Notes under the pieces: generated by a model
The model's database searches: none
The model's input: only the letters and a program-made list of their open reading frames with translations
What the model was told of the DNA's origin: nothing
In this document: positions 1 through 6,011 of the stretch, piece by piece
How positions within the stretch are numbered: position 1 is the stretch's first letter
Layout of the letters: the number at the start of each line of letters is the position of its first letter
Program-made: the position numbers and the translations under genes
From: ARK-15 sp038880255
Lineage (GTDB): Archaea > Thermoplasmatota > Thermoplasmata > Thermoplasmatales > ARK-15
Length of the DNA stretch: 11,774 bases
Assembly (NCBI GenBank): GCA_038880255.1
Contig: JAVZSA010000037.1
Span: 1 to 11,774, forward strand
Direction: 5' to 3'

Positions 1-2
1 AA

Positions 3-76
3 TGGGCCCGACCGGATTCGAACCGGTGACCTTCGCCGTGTAAGGGCGATGTCATAACCAGCTAGACCACGGGCCC
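3..76 (-). tRNA. tRNA-Val, anticodon UAC
   Basis: Read on the minus strand this folds as a standard intron-less tRNA of 74 nt. The acceptor stem GGGCCCG pairs with CGGGCCC. The anticodon stem TCGCC/GGCGA encloses loop CTTACAC, giving anticodon TAC (valine, GUA codon family). The T arm ACCGG-TTCGAAT-CCGGT is canonical. The discriminator is A and the CCA tail is not encoded. It diverges from the HAD phosphatase gene to its right. Confidence 0.96.
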
Positions 77-100
77 TAAATTAGTGAATGCCCAACTTAC

Positions 101-110
101 ATTTAAATAT
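101..110 (-). promoter_or_regulatory. TATA box of the tRNA-Val gene
   Basis: On the minus strand this reads ATATTTAAAT, close to the archaeal TATA consensus. Its centre lies about 29 bases before the tRNA 5' end, so transcription would start a few bases upstream of the mature tRNA. The placement is inferred from spacing only. Confidence 0.6.
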
Positions 111-157
111 TCTTTTTTAATTAAAAAATTTTTTATTTCATTCTTATTTTATCAATT

Positions 158-823
158 ATGGCCGAAATAAAAATCATTGTTTTCGACTATGATAGAGTGC
201 TTACAGACTATAATTTAAATTTTGATTATAGATTGGAAAGTTATTTTGAAGATCTTAAGAAAAGAAATATTTTAGTTGGAATAAACACTGGAAGAAGATG
301 GGAATATATAAAATCAATGGCACAAAAGGTAAATTTTATAATTTATGAAAATGGATATTTTTATTTTGAGAAATTTAAGGTACCATTGTTCAATGATGAA
401 GATAGGGAAATTGCATTATTTATTAAAGAAAAAATAAAAAATAGTAATATGAGATGTATAGAGGGGGAAATGATCACCTCATGTCCTATAGAATACTTTG
501 AAAAATTAAGAAATATATTTACGGATAAGAAAATAAAACTGGTGAAAAATATAGATAGAGTTATGGTTTTACCAATAAATATAGATAAGGGAAAAGCATT
601 ACAAAAGGTTTTAAATTTTAAAAATTTGAATGGGGAACATTTATGTGTTATAGGTGATGGTGAAAATGATATTGATATGTTTTATTTTGCAGGGTTACCT
701 GGCTCAATAAACAATTCTGTTGATTCATTAAAAAGAATTTCAAAAATTTTTTCTCCACAAAGTTACTCTGATGGTACATTGGACATTTTGGAAAAACTTA
801 AGAATATGAATTATAAATATTAA
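158..823 (+). CDS. HAD-superfamily phosphatase, archaeal phosphoglycolate phosphatase-like
   Basis: A 221-residue soluble phosphohydrolase of the HAD superfamily, Cof / archaeal phosphoglycolate phosphatase type. Motif I carries the two aspartates D10 and D12 (FDYDRVLTD). Motif II is T44 in NTGR. The motif III lysine is in DKGKAL (K144). Motif IV is GDGENDIDMF with D167 and D171. A cap domain of roughly 80 residues sits between motifs II and III, as in class IIB caps. Family members dephosphorylate phosphoglycolate or small sugar phosphates, but the substrate cannot be read here. Motif I is unusual: the G and T normally following the second Asp (DxDGT) are R13 and V14. The ATG at 158 has no ribosome binding site and is probably leaderless. 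First of four co-directional genes; the general class is secure, the substrate is not. Confidence 0.85.
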   Translation: MAEIKIIVFDYDRVLTDYNLNFDYRLESYFEDLKKRNILVGINTGRRWEYIKSMAQKVNFIIYENGYFYFEKFKVPLFNDEDREIALFIKEKIKNSNMRCIEGEMITSCPIEYFEKLRNIFTDKKIKLVKNIDRVMVLPINIDKGKALQKVLNFKNLNGEHLCVIGDGENDIDMFYFAGLPGSINNSVDSLKRISKIFSPQSYSDGTLDILEKLKNMNYKY

Positions 824-858
824 GAAAATATAAATATGAAAGATATTATTTCATAATA

Positions 859-1425
859 ATGCTTTTTACAATCATTGAACAAATAATCAATGTCCTTTGG
901 TTTACACTACCTTCCTACGTAGCAAATCCAGGTGCAGTTATTTTTAAAGGCAAAACACCTTTAGATTTTAATAAAAATTTTCTGGATGGGAGAAGAATAT
1001 TAGGTAAAGGAAAAACCTGGAGAGGTTTTTTTGGTGGTGCACTAACAGGTATATTCATAGGTTTAGTTGAAATAATAATCTCTTTTTTAATTCCAAATAA
1101 TTATCTAATTAAATTTTCTAATAGTATTACTGATTCAATTTTTATTGTTATAATACTTTCATTTGGTTCAATGCTAGGAGATTCAGTAGGATCTTTCATA
1201 AAAAGAAGACTTAAAATTGAAAGTGGTAGCAATGTTTTAATTTTAGATCAATATCCATTCATAATCATTTCTCTATTTTTAATTTATATATTTTATCAAT
1301 CACAATTTTTCAAAATTGTTTGGAATCCTGTGGCTATTATAACACTTATTATTTACACACCTTTAATTCATAGGTTTGTTAATATAATTGGTTACAAACT
1401 TGGGAAAAAGGAAGTGCCCTGGTAA
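859..1425 (+). CDS. carS: CDP-archaeol synthase (CarS)
   Basis: Integral membrane cytidylyltransferase that joins CTP to the unsaturated archaeal ether lipid 2,3-bis-O-geranylgeranylglycerol phosphate, giving CDP-archaeol for polar head-group attachment. The 188 residues carry the family hallmarks in order: LPSYVANPGAV (17-27), DFNKNFLDGRRILGKGKTWRG (36-56, split by F41), a polar loop GSMLGDSVGSF with D108, LDQYPF with D130, and the terminal HRFVN...GYKLGKKEVPW. About five hydrophobic helices lie between these blocks. Length is typical for the family. The start follows the HAD gene by 35 bases, and the AT-rich AAATATAAAT element (about 826-835) is centred roughly 28 bases before the ATG with no ribosome binding site, suggesting its own leaderless transcript. 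Identification is strong; activity is inferred from family membership. Confidence 0.95.
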   Translation: MLFTIIEQIINVLWFTLPSYVANPGAVIFKGKTPLDFNKNFLDGRRILGKGKTWRGFFGGALTGIFIGLVEIIISFLIPNNYLIKFSNSITDSIFIVIILSFGSMLGDSVGSFIKRRLKIESGSNVLILDQYPFIIISLFLIYIFYQSQFFKIVWNPVAIITLIIYTPLIHRFVNIIGYKLGKKEVPW

Positions 1426-1457
1426 AATTTTAAATAATATTTTTTGTTTTAAATTTT

Positions 1458-2672
1458 ATGCTTTCAAAAAAGCAAAAATATCTACTTCTATCCACCTCAG
1501 GTGGTTTCTTCCTTTGGGGTATAGTTTCAGCAATTGCCCCTCTCTCTGTTTACTGGTCAATTTCTTCTGGTTATATAACTATTTTATTAATGATAGGGCC
1601 AATTTCACTTGTAATAGGTAATTTTGTAATGGGAATTTTATCAGATTGGATTGGAAGAAAAAAAATATTTATTATAACATTAATATTATATTCCATAGGT
1701 ATAATTTTGATAGGTACTTCATATAATATTATTTCCTTAATTCTAGGTCTTTCAATTTCCCAATTTGCCGTTGGTGGTGAGGAGCCACCTGCTCTCGCAT
1801 TACTTGCTGAAAATTTTGACTACAAAAGGCGGGCAGCCACACTTACTTTGATTCCAAATTTTATGAATATTGGAAGTGCTGTGGCATCATTAATATTTCT
1901 TTTTTCATTCTTTACGGGCGAAATAATTCAAAGAATGGCTCTATTACTACTTTCACTGATCCTAATAGCAATATTGCTCTATACAAGACTTAACATACCT
2001 GAATCATATATGTGGTTGAAGGCAAAGGGTGACTTAGAAAGGGCAGAAAGAGAAAAAAAGGATCTTGTCATCTCAATTAATGGTAAGAAGGTAAAACCTC
2101 CTGGAATTGGAATATCCTTGCCAGTACTTATATTTCTTGGTGTTTCACAATATATGAGCTTTTGGCTAATGGCAATTGCAATTGGCCCATACATATTTCC
2201 AAGTGAAACAAACATCATAATATTTACTGCAACAATTGGTGCTTCATTGGGTGCTTTTGTGGCACTTCCAATATTAAAGATTGGTAAAAGAAAATATACT
2301 CTATTATCATTTTTGGGCGGATTTGTTACAATAATTTTTATATTACCAGCCATTTTTTCAAATAATTTTTATCTCTTTCTTATCATACTCTTTATAAATA
2401 TGATATTTAGTGAACTTGCTTGGGTATCAAGAACAAATTTAGAACCTGAACTTTTTAAAACATTAGGTAGAACAACACTTATCAGCTTTGTTAGAATTTT
2501 TCCTATCTCACTCTATATTTTAGCTCTAATTTATACGGTAAATTTTAATGCATCACAATTCATCACATTAAACATATTTTTATGGTTTATAGGAGTAATA
2601 GCTTCTATAATTTGGTTCAAGTATGGTATTGAAACCTATGATGTAAATATTGATTATACAAATTCTGAATAA
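1458..2672 (+). CDS. MFS transporter, sugar-porter-like
   Basis: A 404-residue polytopic membrane protein of the major facilitator superfamily with about twelve hydrophobic segments. MFS motif A (GILSDWIGRKK, 59-69) lies in the loop between helices 2 and 3. A conserved GGEE...AENF.YKRRA stretch (106-126) follows. After helix 6 there is PESYMWL (181-187), matching the PESPRWL signature of the sugar porter and related organic-acid transporters, followed by a charged central loop. These marks favour uptake or exchange of a sugar or small organic acid, but the substrate is unknown. A TTTAAATAAT box (1428-1437) lies about 26 bases upstream of the ATG, inside the 32-base gap after carS, so it can be transcribed independently and leaderless. 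Nothing in the neighbours fixes its substrate. Confidence 0.88.
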   Translation: MLSKKQKYLLLSTSGGFFLWGIVSAIAPLSVYWSISSGYITILLMIGPISLVIGNFVMGILSDWIGRKKIFIITLILYSIGIILIGTSYNIISLILGLSISQFAVGGEEPPALALLAENFDYKRRAATLTLIPNFMNIGSAVASLIFLFSFFTGEIIQRMALLLLSLILIAILLYTRLNIPESYMWLKAKGDLERAEREKKDLVISINGKKVKPPGIGISLPVLIFLGVSQYMSFWLMAIAIGPYIFPSETNIIIFTATIGASLGAFVALPILKIGKRKYTLLSFLGGFVTIIFILPAIFSNNFYLFLIILFINMIFSELAWVSRTNLEPELFKTLGRTTLISFVRIFPISLYILALIYTVNFNASQFITLNIFLWFIGVIASIIWFKYGIETYDVNIDYTNSE

Positions 2673-2704
2673 ATGAAAAATAGTTGTAATTAATATGTAC
2701 AATC

Positions 2705-2983
2705 ATGGAAATCTCAGAAATACTTAATTTATTGAAAAAAAATTATTTGGAACAAGATATTAAATCTGGTCCACTCTTTCTATTATCGGTACTTTCTGAG
2801 GAAATAGGTGAGTTGAACAAAGCAATTAGGTACAATGAAAATATTGAAGAGGAAATTGCAGATGTTATTTTTATGATTTTTTCTATCGCAAACATATATA
2901 GAATTAATCCTGAAAAAAAATTAATTGAAAAATATTTGAATGATCCTGAAAAAATAAAGAAAAAATGGAAAGATATTCCCTGA
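2705..2983 (+). CDS. MazG-like nucleotide pyrophosphohydrolase
   Basis: A 92-residue all-alpha protein of the MazG / all-alpha NTP pyrophosphatase superfamily. The metal-binding signature is complete: EExxE (E32, E33, E36 in SEEIGELNKAI) followed by ExxD (E50, D53 in EEEIADVIF). Such proteins hydrolyse nucleoside triphosphates, often non-canonical or damaged ones, to the monophosphate and pyrophosphate. The size matches short single-domain archaeal members. It is the last gene of the left plus-strand group, 32 bases after the MFS gene. I see no clear TATA box or ribosome binding site in that gap. Its TGA (2981-2983) directly abuts the stop codon of the convergent lipase gene, so the two mRNAs must overlap at their 3' ends. 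Substrate unknown. Confidence 0.85.
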   Translation: MEISEILNLLKKNYLEQDIKSGPLFLLSVLSEEIGELNKAIRYNENIEEEIADVIFMIFSIANIYRINPEKKLIEKYLNDPEKIKKKWKDIP

Positions 2984-3862
2984 TTATTTACCCCCACCTA
3001 AATTATAAATTAAATAATTAGCAACATTTTGGTCCTCAAAATAACTTATTCCTGACCAGGTGAATGAATCGAGCATCGATGTATGCAAATCATTGAAAAC
3101 ATAACCATAATTGAAATAAATGCTGGCTGAGGAACTAACACTTACCACCCCATCATTATCACCACTGAAAAATACATACCCCCACCAAGGGTCATAGTTA
3201 CCAGCATACACTATATATTTTGTATTTGGATAGTTTGCATAAAGATAATATTGATTATTTTTTAGATAATTTAAAAATGATGAACCAGGTTTCATCTCAT
3301 TTACTTGATTACCTAAAATTATGCTTAGGCCCAAATAACTTGCTATTGAGGCAAATGGTGATCCTGCAAATGGTGAAGCTATATATACAACATACTTTAG
3401 ATTTACAGGCAATTTATAATTCTCAAGCATATACGCTATAATTAGACCACCCATACTATGCCCAACAATATCCAAATTTATGTACCCATATTTGCTATAA
3501 AGTGATTTTATTGCATAATAAAGTTCTGTGGAAATTAACTCTATGGGTGTATTGGATGTGCCATAAAAATTATTATCTACAAATGAAAAACCATTGCTTA
3601 ATGTAAGCTTAAAATTGCCATAGTAAGCCACTTCACCCACTATATAACCCTTTGATACTAATTGTTGATATATGTTTATACCTGATTGCCAAACATCGCT
3701 ACCCTCCGTCCCACTCATTGAATAACCATGAACAAGAATTACAAATGTGGGAATTGATGCACCCCTGGCCATAGATATACCAAGAAATGTTACAGATATT
3801 ATTGCAAAAGCAACAAAAATTGATAATAGTTTTTTATTCTTTGCTCTGTTTTGCCATTGCAT
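2984..3862 (-). CDS. Secreted alpha/beta-hydrolase, lipase-like
   Basis: A 292-residue alpha/beta-hydrolase probably exported or membrane-anchored. A basic N-terminus (RAKNKK) precedes a hydrophobic stretch of about 20 residues (12-32) ending in MARGAS, a possible signal-peptidase site. The mature part begins with the oxyanion-hole HG pair (H45, G46 in VILVHGYS). The nucleophile elbow is GHSMGG with S136. D237 in GDNDGVVS and H260 in NDLHTSM complete a likely Ser-Asp-His triad, in the arrangement of lipases and PGAP1-like esterases. Substrate is unknown. I use the ATG at 3862; a TTG at 3877 would add five residues before the basic region. A TTTATTAATT box lies about 26 bases upstream of the ATG. 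It converges on the MazG gene with zero bases between stop codons. Confidence 0.85.
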   Translation of the reverse strand: MQWQNRAKNKKLLSIFVAFAIISVTFLGISMARGASIPTFVILVHGYSMSGTEGSDVWQSGINIYQQLVSKGYIVGEVAYYGNFKLTLSNGFSFVDNNFYGTSNTPIELISTELYYAIKSLYSKYGYINLDIVGHSMGGLIIAYMLENYKLPVNLKYVVYIASPFAGSPFASIASYLGLSIILGNQVNEMKPGSSFLNYLKNNQYYLYANYPNTKYIVYAGNYDPWWGYVFFSGDNDGVVSVSSSASIYFNYGYVFNDLHTSMLDSFTWSGISYFEDQNVANYLIYNLGGGK

Positions 3863-3883
3863 AGTGTTATGTATCAAAATCTT

Positions 3884-3893
3884 AATTAATAAA
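3884..3893 (-). promoter_or_regulatory. TATA-like box of the lipase gene
   Basis: Minus-strand TTTATTAATT centred about 26 bases before the chosen ATG at 3862, with no ribosome binding site in between. This spacing supports a leaderless mRNA and the ATG start over the upstream TTG. The whole 3863-3945 gap is very AT-rich, so a chance match is possible. Confidence 0.45.
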
Positions 3894-3945
3894 TTTTATG
3901 GTTTTAATTTCTAAATTAAAATAAAATCAATATTTTAAATTAAAA

Positions 3946-4833
3946 TTAAAGTAAACCTGCCTTTTGGAGAATTAATATATCTTCTGTGGTAAGTGGTTCA
4001 CCCTTCATGAATTTCTTATATATTTCATCTGCCATCTTCTTAAGTTCTGTATCCTTTTCATATCTCTTTGCAGCATTTTGTTTGGCCTTAAGACCTGTAA
4101 TAATTTTCTCAAAATTCTTCAAATCCTTTAACGTTTCATGAACAATATTATCTTCTTCTCTTGCCTTTTGAACTGCTGTTAGATAATTCTGATGTGCTTC
4201 ATCTGCACTTTTCCTTATTTCCTGGGCCTTATCATATATTTCCATTGCCCTATCGTGGTAAACCTGAGCTTCATTAACTGCTTCTTCAATCTTTTTAGAA
4301 ATTTCATCCAACTTCAGTTTTAGGGAAAGAACTTGAGATTTCTTTTCCATATACTCCTGATTATTTTTTACCATTTCCTCTTCTTCCTTCTTTAACCTTT
4401 CTATTTCCTGATAAAGATTGTGTATTTCTTCTACAAGTTCAGCCTCTTTTTCCTTTGTAAGCACTTTCGTTTCTTGCTTTGTTTCTAGGTCTTTGAGCCT
4501 CTTTTTTAATTGGGAAATTGAAGGACGGTCTTGTTTAGAAAAAATTACCTTTTTTCGAATTTCTCTCAATTCTTCCTGTGCCTTTAGATATTGTGACTTA
4601 ATTTCATCCTTTTGCTTTTTTAGTTCCTGCACCAGTTTGTTCAATTCATCCCTTTTATCCTTTAGCTCCTTCGCTTCTTTAAACATTTCTTTAGTCTTTT
4701 GATTCAACTCATCCCTTTTCTTTGCCCATTCATCAGCTTCCTTATCAAATCTTTCCCTTTCTGTTTTATGTATTTCAAGATCTTTTTTCTTTTTAGCGTA
4801 TTTTTCCTCTAGTTCTTCAAGTACTTCTGTCAT
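3946..4833 (-). CDS. Conserved archaeal coiled-coil protein (COG1340-like)
   Basis: A 295-residue, highly charged protein built almost entirely of heptad-type Glu/Lys-rich helix, so a long coiled coil is very likely. There is no signal peptide or membrane segment. The helix is interrupted near SKQDRPSISQ and has a second, less charged part containing AQVYHDRAMEIYDKAQEIR. It ends in a small conserved cap, KKFMKGEPLTTEDILILQKAGLL (split here by function only: a KGE turn, then TTED, then a hydrophobic LLxxxGLL-type tail), which I recognise from archaeal COG1340 coiled-coil proteins. Those are widely conserved but of unknown function and have sometimes been mislabelled as phosphoserine phosphatases. 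I choose the ATG at 4833, with GGGAGAT seven bases upstream, over a TTG at 4848. It is transcribed divergently from Sec61-beta. Confidence 0.8.
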   Translation of the reverse strand: MTEVLEELEEKYAKKKKDLEIHKTERERFDKEADEWAKKRDELNQKTKEMFKEAKELKDKRDELNKLVQELKKQKDEIKSQYLKAQEELREIRKKVIFSKQDRPSISQLKKRLKDLETKQETKVLTKEKEAELVEEIHNLYQEIERLKKEEEEMVKNNQEYMEKKSQVLSLKLKLDEISKKIEEAVNEAQVYHDRAMEIYDKAQEIRKSADEAHQNYLTAVQKAREEDNIVHETLKDLKNFEKIITGLKAKQNAAKRYEKDTELKKMADEIYKKFMKGEPLTTEDILILQKAGLL

Positions 4834-4948
4834 AATCGTATCTCCCAATGGTGCAATTGCGGTACATACATTTATTAAATATAATATTTTCGTATTAGAA
4901 AATTTTTCCCTAAAAATTAAAATATTAATTCAGTATAGTGAGGATTAT

Positions 4949-5119
4949 ATGGCTGACCAAAGTAAAGGTGTTGGTTTTCAATCTGCTGCTGGCTTAATCA
5001 GATATTTTGAGGAGGAGAAATCAAAAGGACCTAAACTGGATCCAAAATTAGTAATTTATTTGGCCATACTAGGTGGAATAATAGTAGAACTTCTTAAGGT
5101 ATGGTGGCCTATACATTGA
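4949..5119 (+). CDS. secG: Preprotein translocase subunit Sec61-beta (SecG)
   Basis: A 56-residue protein, the beta subunit of the archaeal SecYEbeta protein-conducting channel. The cytosolic N-terminal half carries the diagnostic block FQSAAGLIRYFEEE (10-23) followed by KGPKLDPK (27-34). A single membrane helix (about 35-50) and a short tail ending in WWPIH follow. This is the normal single-span tail-anchored architecture and length. The ATG at 4949 is preceded by GTGAGGA, a modest ribosome binding site. The gene shares a 115-base AT-rich divergent promoter region with the coiled-coil gene. The tRNA-Glu gene begins only 36 bases after its stop codon. Identification rests on the conserved motif and is firm. 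Confidence 0.95.
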   Translation: MADQSKGVGFQSAAGLIRYFEEEKSKGPKLDPKLVIYLAILGGIIVELLKVWWPIH

Positions 5120-5124
5120 AAAAT

Positions 5125-5134
5125 ATTTTATATT
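5125..5134 (+). promoter_or_regulatory. TATA box of the tRNA-Glu gene
   Basis: ATTTTATATT is centred about 27 bases before the tRNA 5' end and starts six bases after the Sec61-beta stop codon. It gives the tRNA a promoter independent of the protein gene. The assignment is based on sequence and spacing. Confidence 0.6.
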
Positions 5135-5155
5135 TTTGTCCATTTATCTTTTCCA

Positions 5156-5249
5156 GCTCCGGTGGTGTAGACCGGTCAAGCATTTCGGCCTTTCGAGTTT
5201 GAAAAAACGAAGATAGCCGACGACCCGGGTTCAAATCCCGGCCGGAGCA
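5156..5249 (+). tRNA. tRNA-Glu, anticodon UUC, with a 19-nt intron
   Basis: A 94-nt precursor that reduces to a normal 75-nt tRNA after removal of an intron. The acceptor stem GCTCCGG (5156-5162) pairs with CCGGAGC (5242-5248), and the discriminator A follows at 5249. The anticodon stem TCGGC (5185-5189) pairs with GCCGA (5216-5220). The spliced loop is CTTTCGA, giving anticodon TTC (5192-5194), glutamate. The T arm CCCGG-GTTCAAAT-CCCGG is canonical. CCA is not encoded. The intron lies at the standard archaeal position after nucleotide 37. Confidence 0.95.
5196..5214 (+). other. Archaeal tRNA intron with canonical bulge-helix-bulge
   Basis: The 19-nt intron sits between tRNA positions 37 and 38. 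The central four-pair helix is formed by tRNA 32-35 (CTTT, 5190-5193) and intron GAAG (5209-5212). The 5' bulge is C36-G37 plus intron A5196, and the 3' bulge is intron AT (5213-5214) plus A38. The intron closes itself with a four-pair GTTT/AAAC stem capped by a GAAA tetraloop (5197-5208). Both cleavage points fall between the second and third bulge bases, as the archaeal splicing endonuclease requires. Confidence 0.92.
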
Positions 5250-5544
5250 TAAAATTCATTCCTTCACTTTTAAGAATAATAATAAATCCTATAATATCAT
5301 TCCAAATGATCTAATGCAAATATTTAGATATTATTGGATCACTATGTACTATGTTTGGAATTTGTCTTATAATTTTTTTTTCGAGCAAGAAAAATCATAG
5401 AAAATACCACAATAAAGGCAATTTAAGATTAATTCTTATTTTTAATTTAGGCAAAGGGTGATTATTCAAATGTAATTAAAAATATCTAGTATATTAAACT
5501 TGATGAATCTTTCGAGTTTTTTAGTTCTCAATCGTTTTTGGAGA

Positions 5545-5613
5545 CCTCTTTTAGAGGCATCAGTATTCCTTTTAGATGATCTGTCTAAATACAATTGGCC
5601 GAGGCTTCCAATT
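5545..5613. repeat. Three adjacent small hairpins at the 3' side of the tnpB relic
   Basis: Three inverted repeats lie within 69 bases: CCTCT-TTT-AGAGG (5545-5557), TTTAGA with a 7-base loop and TCTAAA (5571-5589), and AATTGG with a 9-base loop and CCAATT (5593-5613). On the tnpB strand these overlap the end of the gene and the bases just beyond it. In intact IS200/IS605-type elements that is where the guide RNA scaffold and the right-end hairpin lie. Stems of five to six pairs in AT-rich DNA can arise by chance, so the link is tentative. Confidence 0.45.
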
Positions 5614-5846
5614 AAATAAAAACAACATCATATTGAACGAGACGTTTGCATCATTGTGGTCAATGTGCTCGCAAACCAGGCACTTAAAACCTCCATAAAC
5701 GGTGTCCATGTGCCCGCCTCTTGAACATTACTGTGATGTAGGATAAAGATAAAAAATATACAACTGATATTCTAAGTAGTCTGGTCTTATTTTTTATCAT
5801 TTTCTCTAATTGATAGCATTACCAGCCATTCAAAGAAATCCCAAAA
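5572..5846 (-). pseudogene. Decayed tnpB (IS200/IS605 OrfB) C-terminal remnant
   Basis: On the minus strand, codons from 5742 down to a stop at 5572-5574 read as the zinc-ribbon and final RuvC region of a TnpB protein. PTSQ is followed by an in-frame TAA (5728-5730), then CSRGGH, FKCLVC and finally DHNDANVSFNM. This parallels the family pattern TSQ.CS.CGH...F.C..CG...D..NAS.NI. The second cysteine of the first pair is Gly (GGC where TGC is expected) and the glycine after the second pair is Glu, while the second CxxC and the DANVSFN aspartate survive. About 100 bases upstream, in another frame, FWDFFEWLVML (5846-5814) weakly resembles the helix before this block. Everything N-terminal is gone, so it cannot be a working nuclease. 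It lies between tRNA-Glu and pgiA. The assignment is by motif recall, not by a search. Confidence 0.72.
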
Positions 5847-5940
5847 TTTTATATGAAATTAAATATATAATATTTATATTAATTATGCAATTTATCCCTT
5901 ATCCAAAGACATATTTTTTTGCATATTATTTGTAAACATT

Positions 5941-5956
5941 TGATTTTTAGAAATCA
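5941..5956. repeat. Inverted repeat upstream of pgiA
   Basis: TGATTT-TTAG-AAATCA is a perfect six-base inverted repeat with a four-base spacer, ending 26 bases before the TATA box of pgiA. It may be a regulator binding site, or the leftover left-end hairpin of the tnpB element. The sequence alone does not decide between these. Confidence 0.4.
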
Positions 5957-5981
5957 TCTTTCAAGGAAATTTTTAAAAAAT

Positions 5982-5989
5982 TTTATAAT
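5982..5989 (+). promoter_or_regulatory. TATA box of the pgiA-riboflavin cluster
   Basis: TTTATAAT is centred about 26 bases upstream of the ATG at 6012, preceded by an A-run that could serve as the TFB recognition element. No ribosome binding site lies between it and the ATG, so the mRNA is probably leaderless. It is the best candidate promoter for pgiA and possibly the genes behind it. Confidence 0.55.
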
Positions 5990-6011
5990 CAATAATTGTT
6001 TACAATAAATT

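Larger units (their letters stand above)
5250..6011. other. 762-base gap: decayed element, hairpins and a promoter
   Basis: No intact gene is visible here. From left to right: AT-rich sequence with a short inverted repeat ATCATT-CCA-AATGAT (5296-5310) and a run of nine T (5373-5381); three small hairpins (5545-5613); the C-terminal relic of a tnpB gene on the minus strand (5572 to about 5846); an AT-rich stretch; an inverted repeat (5941-5956); and the TATA region of the phosphoglucose isomerase gene. The part around 5597-5722 is visibly richer in G and C than its surroundings. I found no copy of the tRNA-Glu 3' end further right, so there is no sign of an integrase-type attachment duplication. 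Confidence 0.75.

Noticed and set aside
3863..3877. TTG start for the lipase gene
   Set aside because: It would add five residues ahead of a good signal-peptide N-terminus, and the TATA spacing fits the ATG at 3862 better.
5373..5381. Run of nine T as the terminator of tRNA-Glu
   Set aside because: It is over 120 bases from the tRNA end in AT-rich DNA; nothing ties it to that transcript.
5311..5435. Minus-strand codons spelling a CxxCG...C pattern (about 5367-5435), looking like a zinc-finger peptide
   Set aside because: It is only about 22 codons between stops, has no start codon, and crosses a run of nine A into a stop. Too short to call.
5725..5770. C/D box small RNA (GTGATGT ... CTGA)
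   Set aside because: The C box is imperfect, no C' and D' pair is visible, and the bases are better explained by the tnpB relic.
5250..6011. tRNA-bounded integrated element with attachment repeats
   Set aside because: I could not find a second copy of the tRNA-Glu 3' end, an integrase gene, or phage or plasmid genes in the gap.
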